DNA of 64,000 bases, from assembly GCA_027922465.2 (NCBI GenBank), contig BQMF02000669.1:1-64000 (forward strand), in the 5' to 3' direction. Positions 58,825-64,000 of the stretch are shown here, piece after piece (the first letter of the stretch is position 1; each line of letters opens with the position of its first letter). The notes beneath the pieces are model-generated. The model did not search any database. It saw nothing but the letters and a program-made list of their open reading frames with translations, and had not been told where the DNA came from. Origin of the DNA: Turritopsis dohrnii. Taxonomy: Eukaryota > Cnidaria > Hydrozoa > Anthoathecata > Oceaniidae. A program made the position numbers and the translations under genes.

Positions 58825-59048
58825 CCGGGTGTGCCAGAAAAAAGTTACCCTTTTTGATTCGATATTGCAGGCGACAGAAAAAAAAATTCAAATATTTTTT
58901 TTGAATTGTTTAGAGGAAAGATTAACTTAAAACTTGGTGTATTACTTTTTAATTTTACTTCATTGGTTCAAAAGTTATGACCAAAATCTAAAACAAAAAC
59001 ATCAGTTTTCAAAAATGTCATAAAGGAGAAAAACGAGGACACGCCCGG
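58825..59048 (+). mobile_element. TA-target MITE, CCGGGTG-end family, second copy
   Basis: CCGGGTGTGCCAGAAAAAAG at the left, …GGACACGCCCGG at the right, flanked by TA. Shares the TTCATTGGTT…TTATGACC block with 8888-9087. Nested within the larger 58506-60404 element. Confidence 0.7.
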
Positions 59049-59262
59049 TATTTTAGTTTATTGCTTGTTTATGACTAGGCACGTTCAAATCAGTCACAAC
59101 TTTATGACTTGTTCGGCACGTTCAAGTTAGTCACAACTTACGTAATGTAACATCCAACGTGAAAGGGAGAAAAAATTCAAAAACAAAATGGTTAATATAA
59201 GAAATATCATGTGTTAAAAAAGACTAAAAATGTATGACTCAATAAAATACAAAGTAAGTTTT

Positions 59263-60080
59263 TTAGTCTAAGTCAACAAACAGGTCTTCCGTGGGGACTT
59301 TGAGTTGAAGGATCAACCATTTTCCATGACACGATTCTTTGTTGGCCATTGGGCATGCTTTGGTTTCATATCTGAAAGTTTCACAGAAACTCGCAAAAAT
59401 CTTTTCTTTGTCTAATTGTTTCTTGACTTGTTTAGCATGCTTCAATTTTTTTCTTTCAAAAATTCTTTGGTACGACCATTTACATTATTTGGATCAAGTA
59501 TTTGAAAATAATTTGTCTTGTTGTTGGGAACATACAAACTGAAGCAATAGTCACCTTTTTTGTAGATGGCCCACGAAGCACGTGAAATATCAACAATGAT
59601 TTTTAACCTGATGGCAAGCCAAGCTCTTCTTTTTTGGACTTAATGAATGGAAGGATAACATTCTCCAATTCGATACCCTTTTCAACCAGCAATAGATCAT
59701 GCTATTTAACGAAAAATCATACAAAAAAAACAATTTAATTGTGTTTTATTTTGTGGTGGATTTGAGACAAAAAGCTTGTGGTTTATTTTCTGGAGGAATT
59801 CACACAAAATATAAAAATCTATATTTGCAAAAAAATTTGGGTGTTAAAAATTTGGGCATACATCAAGAATTTAATTTGGGCGTCGACTTTGTCCCAAATT
59901 TTTGTTAGTTAAGGTATCCTTCTATTTCATCAACTGTTAGATTGTATAACGCATTAACAGTTGTCCTCACCACTAACGTTGAACGGAAATTGACATCTAC
60001 CTTTTCCAAAGCCTTTCCCCACTCCAGTTGCTGGGAAATTTGGTAGAATATCTCTTGACTCCATACTTAACAGCAGTTCA
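59263..60080 (-). pseudogene. Decayed coding sequence, family not recognised
   Basis: Minus-strand stretches in changing frames: QQLEWGKALEKVDVNFRSTL…NLTVDEIEGYLN, then HDLLLVEKGIELENVILPFI, WAIYKKGDYCFSLYVPNNKT…FQILDPNNVNG, and finally KQLDKEKIFASFCETFRYET…KVPTEDLFVDLD with a stop. The composition is clearly protein-like but stops and frameshifts break it. Lying inside the TA-flanked element, it may be its former transposase or captured gene sequence; I cannot assign it. Confidence 0.4.
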
Positions 60081-60404
60081 GAAATGGAGCCGAAAGAAAA
60101 GAGGAAATGCCCTAACCAAGGAAAAATCACCACTTCAGATAAGATTTAATTTAGTGACGCATGTAACACTTTTTTAAGGGAAAATGTTGATTTCACCATT
60201 TTGTCATTTCTTGGTCCAATGAACGAACAAAAGAAAAAAAAAGAAGAAAAAAAACCCGAAAAAAAATGGATTTGCTTACGTTAACTGGTTCGACTGGATT
60301 AATTTTCACGATCTGACGATTTTACGTGTTTTCGCGATATAAACTTTCGCGAAAAAGGCAAAAAATCTTGAAAATTTATCTCGCGAAAGTCAATCCGATT
60401 AAGG

Positions 60405-61441
60405 TAAGACCAGCGAGGTTCACATATGGCCTACGTAGCATTTACGTATCTTTAAAGTTCTGAAGGAGCATGCGTATTACGTCTGAAACAAACAACTCGA
60501 GGTAGCATGACAGATTCATCATGGTTGACAAGAAAATGAAGTTTCCCTTCAACTTTCGACGCACCCTTTTTTATATAATAAGGCACTTTCTGGTCCAAAA
60601 TTTAAGAGTAGTAAAAATAAAGCTCAGGCTCGCAGTAATTATTCCAAATGAAATCCACAAATCCATATAAAACAATTTTTTACACGTAAAAAAAATTCAA
60701 AACCTTACCTCGCCAAAGAAATGCTTATCAGAAAACATGAAAAATAGTCGATGACTATGTTCTGTCAGCTTTTCTTTCTTTTATGCATTTTGAACCATGT
60801 CTCTAATATTGGTAGATTATGATTTCTTGCTTAACAAGGTGTCAGCTATTTAATTTCAGAAGAAATTGCGGAATCTCAACAAGAACCACACACTTTGGGA
60901 TAATTTCGATGGTTTGCAAGTGCATGATAATCAATTTTTAAATTTTATTTAATGTTTTATTATTTTGTTTACCTTTTAGTAAAAGCTATTCCAACACACG
61001 GTTCCTGTGTACAAACGTAGTGTAACTCCGACAAATGTTATAAAACTCGAAATCGCGGAAGGCAAATTAGCCATAGTTAGGTGAAACGCTTTAAAGATCT
61101 ATAAAGTCAGGCTATTATTTTCCATTATTATTGTGTTATTGGTCAGCGCCGCAAGGTAACTGATCTTTCATTTCCCCGTGTCTCTGTCAGTCCGTCCGTC
61201 CGTGTGTGTGTAGTAAGATCGCAGTTCTTCACGCCCCAGTTGTACGCCCGTTGTTACTAACTTTAAATTTTTCAGTTCAAAATCAGAAAGTTTAAAGCGC
61301 AACTCTGATTTTTGAAAAATACATCATTTGTGTCGGACGAAATAAATATATTTACAGTACAAAAAGATTTCTCTTCATTCGAATGAATCAATAAATTATC
61401 TGTTTTAATGCGCCCTCTCCTCCCACCCTTTATTTTAACTA
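60405..61441. other. No gene seen
   Basis: AT-rich, with a short GTCCGTCCGTCC / GTGTGTGT run near 61190-61210. No coding signal recognised. Confidence 0.45.
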
Positions 61442-61575
61442 AAGTCTGTTCAAAAAATATGTGGACTGATTTCAGCTTTTATATAAAAACCAGGCTCAAG
61501 GGAATTGATGTAATTTGCTAAATCTGGTTTCCACATGGTAACTGAAATTAGTCCACATATTTTTTGAACAGACTT
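61442..61575. mobile_element. Miniature 134-bp foldback MITE, TA target
   Basis: ~36-bp near-perfect TIRs beginning AAGTCTGTTCAAAAAATATG, flanked by TA. Only ~60 bases separate the arms. Tc1/mariner-type by target. Non-coding. Confidence 0.8.
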
Positions 61576-62972
61576 TAGTGCATTCTGGTGCGAAACGCTG
61601 CTAAAAGTTATCAACAAGAATCAAAGAAGTATATATATATACCTATTTTGGTTCCTCTAACAGTCGAGTTAGGTTTTACAGATGCGAGAATACAACAGTA
61701 TAAATTTACATTGAAGTGTATTGAATCAAGACATCAACAACCATGTATCCGAATTGGATGGGATAAAATTTCAGGAGGGAGAAAAAGTCAGGCAAGTTGC
61801 ATAAATTTATTTATGTCATGGCACTCAAAATTATGTTTTCTTTTTCTTCAAAACATTTTTACATGCCTTAAGGGAAAACTAGGTGATTCTTACTAAATTA
61901 TTCTATTTTATATATTGTGTTCTTTTATATACTGTTAAACACTTCAATTTTGTAGCTTAAAATTTTGAATGAACAAAAAAAAGTTAAAAGACCTTATAAT
62001 GGCACAAGTTTTTTAATCATTATTTTTACGAACAATACAACTTTTTTTAAAACATGTTTCGACATTTCTGTTGTCATCATTAGTTGTAAAATTAAATTAC
62101 AAGCTGAATCGTAAGTATATTATATTATATATATATATATTATATATAATTATAATTATATTTTATCAGCAACAGCATCAGACGTAGTTACAAAAAATAC
62201 AAAAATACAAAAAAACTACATTTTAAATGACAAGCTTTCGAGTTATTCTCTTCGTCAGGTCGTAATTATAATTATATATATATACAGTAAAAATATATAC
62301 AGTATATACAGTAAAAATATATGTACAAAAGTTAAATATGTTAGTAGTTATTAATCAGAGAAAAATATGTAAGGTAGATGTAAATGTAAGGTAAATGTAA
62401 ACATAATTACAGTAGCAATAACACACATCAACTCATAAGAAGACAAAAATGAAGAAAAAAACAATAAAACACAAGCACAAAATTATATTATATACTACCT
62501 TTGTACAATGCTAGGAGAATTTCTTGCAGCACTATTAATCGCGGGATCTATTTTTGTAATTTTGCCATGAAATCGCAAAAATTTCCCTTGTAATTAATAA
62601 GCTTTCTCTCATTTTTAGAGCAATTTTTTTCCCAAATTATACACGTAAAGGGGAAGAAATTGTATCTGCAGACCATAGAATGATTAATATATGGAAATAA
62701 TGGACCCCAAAACAAGAAGACATAATATTTTACTTTTCAATCTATATATATATCTCTCTATTACATCATTATTAGTAGTATTCGGAACTTTTTTTTCTTG
62801 ATTTTGTACAGATAACATTGAGGGAGATTCTTAAAATTTTACAAAGGAATAATTTTGATATTCTCGATAATGGAAATGATGATGAGTAAAGGATAAAAGG
62901 ATAAATTTGATTTTTACAAGTTTGTCTTTGAGTCGCTCAAGTTTGTCGCACAAATTCTAAGATTCTAAGATC
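61576..62972. other. No gene; Penelope-type flank motifs
   Basis: AT microsatellites at 62119-62165 and 62273-62320. Two minus-strand hammerhead-like cores lie here, one described separately at 62230. The other, at about 62048-62080, has CTAATGA in place of CTGATGA with a GACA/TGTC stem and GAAA, so it is probably dead. A 102-codon frame at 61588 has no recognised domain. Confidence 0.4.
62230..62262 (-). ncRNA. Hammerhead-like core, second candidate
   Basis: On the minus strand CTGACGA (62258-62252) is followed by a short stem GAG…CTC and then GAAA (62239-62236), with GTC shortly after. The CTGANGA core is permitted in hammerheads, but stem III would be only ~2 bp and stem I is not evident. 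Weak candidate. Confidence 0.3.
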
Positions 62973-62973
62973 G

Positions 62974-63290
62974 AACCGGCTGGTAGCCTTGTGGGAGAGT
63001 GCTCGCTTCCTGTTCGGGAGGTCGCGGGTTCAATCCCCGACCGAGTCATGCCAGCGACTATAACAGTGTGAATCAATCCTCTCTGCTTAGCACTCAGCAA
63101 GAGAGTAGGAATGATGTCTAGGGTGGTTGTCTAGTTGATCTGTTCCTGTCATTACAGCTTCCGTAGCCCAAATGGGGGCTTTAAATGCTCTAGGACCTCC
63201 TTCGCAGGACCCTCATTGATAACAGTACCTTACGGAACTGAAGAGGCTATCCTGGGTAAACATTCGTAAAATAAAAAAAAATAAATAAAT
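62974..63290 (+). repeat. tRNA-derived SINE, copy C
   Basis: Head GGCTGGTAGCCTTGTGGGAG (A-box region) and GGGTTCAATCCCCGACC (B box) typical of RNA polymerase III internal promoters. The ~220-base body is shared with copies A and B, and it ends in GTAAAATAAAAAAAAATAAATAAAT. Its B box is perfect. Body and tail suggest mobilisation by a LINE with a (TAAA)n tail. Confidence 0.88.
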
Positions 63291-64000
63291 TTTTGGCTAA
63301 TTCGCAAAAAAAATCCCGCAAATCCATTTTTTTGGGCTTAAATTTGCATAATTTTACTTGCCTTTTTAAATAAGGATATATTAATTGATATTTTCATTAC
63401 CAGTATGGAAAGAAGTATCCACAAGGGAAATTTCCATCCCTTGTGACAAATTGCTTCCCCATCTGGGAGTCTCTCTCATCAAGACAGGTTGCTTTATTCT
63501 GCCGTGTTGAATTTTATTTGAGAGATCGTTTACATACTGTGAAAACTTTCGTGTGACAAGCTGGAATTGTTTGTATACTTATGGATGCCTCTGCCCAAAA
63601 TCTTGCAATTTAGTGAACTTGCTACCAGAGATATTGTAAGTGTTGGTCTTTTGTTGGTAAATTGGATTCAGGCTCATTTATAAAAAAGTCATTCAGGCAG
63701 CGATGATGCCTGAAGACCAACGATGACCAGCAATTTTCCCAATTTGGAATCCAAAAAGATTCTGGTCAATGAGCTGATGCATCCATGCTCATTTGCAGAA
63801 ATGTCTTTTCATTTGATTAACAGTATGGGACGTGCAGTGTTTTTAATTTATGACAGTTGGATTTGATTTGTGTTCAGAATTAGGAAAATTGACAAATATC
63901 AAAAGCAAATATTTAGTCGTAGTCATTTCCTACAATTGTGTGCCATTATGAAAGATATTTGAAAGTCAATCAAAGTTCAATACAAATTATTTCAGATTTC
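63291..64000. other. No gene seen
   Basis: AT-rich sequence to the window edge; no open frame with recognisable content. Confidence 0.45.

Larger units (their letters stand above)
58506..60404. mobile_element. TA-target TIR element with TCGCGA ends and decayed ORF
   Basis: Left end CTTTAATAGGATTAATTTTC… and right end inverted CCTTAATCGGATTGACTTTC…, both followed by GCGAGAT(T/A)AATTTT, are flanked by TA. Further TCGCGA motifs lie inside the right end and TTTGGGCA repeats inside the left. The interior holds a smaller MITE (58825-59048) and decayed minus-strand coding sequence (59263-60080). Probably a Tc1/mariner-type relic. Confidence 0.6.

Noticed and set aside
62974..63045. A functional tRNA gene
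   Set aside because: A- and B-box sequences are present but no foldable cloverleaf with an anticodon arm is evident, and the same head is attached to a conserved body in three copies, so it is a SINE.

Overview
This window looks like nuclear DNA from an intron-rich, AT-rich early-branching animal. Cnidarian (hydrozoan-like) is my best guess, by inference only. The basis is: spliceosomal introns with GT/AG borders, two conserved eukaryotic single-copy genes that read as animal orthologues, a CR1/Jockey-type LINE with a PHD finger, Penelope-like retroelement fragments, a tRNA-derived SINE, and many terminal-inverted-repeat (TIR) DNA transposons. There are no operons, no CRISPR arrays and no bacterial features.

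Layout. 1-9820: the left part of the window holds a minus-strand CIAPIN1 (anamorsin) gene, seven exons from 9820 down to 3717, without the C-terminal Fe-S region. Repeats surround it and fill its introns. 11182-34745: a transposon-rich block. It holds a hAT-like element with a BED-type zinc-finger ORF, two copies of one LINE family (one interrupted by a second LINE, the other by a TIR element), a nest of three TIR elements (18646-22848), two families with TGTGAC ends and short palindromic arrays, a Harbinger-type MITE, a repeat starting CTAGCCGCC, a broken transposon-like gene and a Penelope-like fragment. 36138-45359: a complete 24-exon BOP1 gene on the plus strand (747 codons). 46862-47491: a minus-strand ankyrin-repeat gene convergent with BOP1. 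49225-51720: a TA-target MITE beside inverted Penelope-like fragments with a hammerhead-like motif. 53041-57837: an apparently intact two-ORF LINE. 58506-64000: TA-target elements, a MITE and a SINE.

Host biology. BOP1 acts in nucleolar 60S ribosome assembly and CIAPIN1 in cytosolic Fe-S protein assembly. They are housekeeping genes and nothing here suggests they are co-regulated. The ankyrin protein is of unknown function.

Most notable pattern. At least four unrelated TIR families share one design: CAG- or CAA-type ends, 5-6 bp target duplications, and dense family-specific palindromes just inside both ends. One of them encodes a BED-type zinc finger. Two further families share TGTGACnnTCCnnGGG ends followed by 6-9 bp palindromic arrays. 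All exon models were derived by reading splice sites and matching remembered family sequence; no alignment or search was run.
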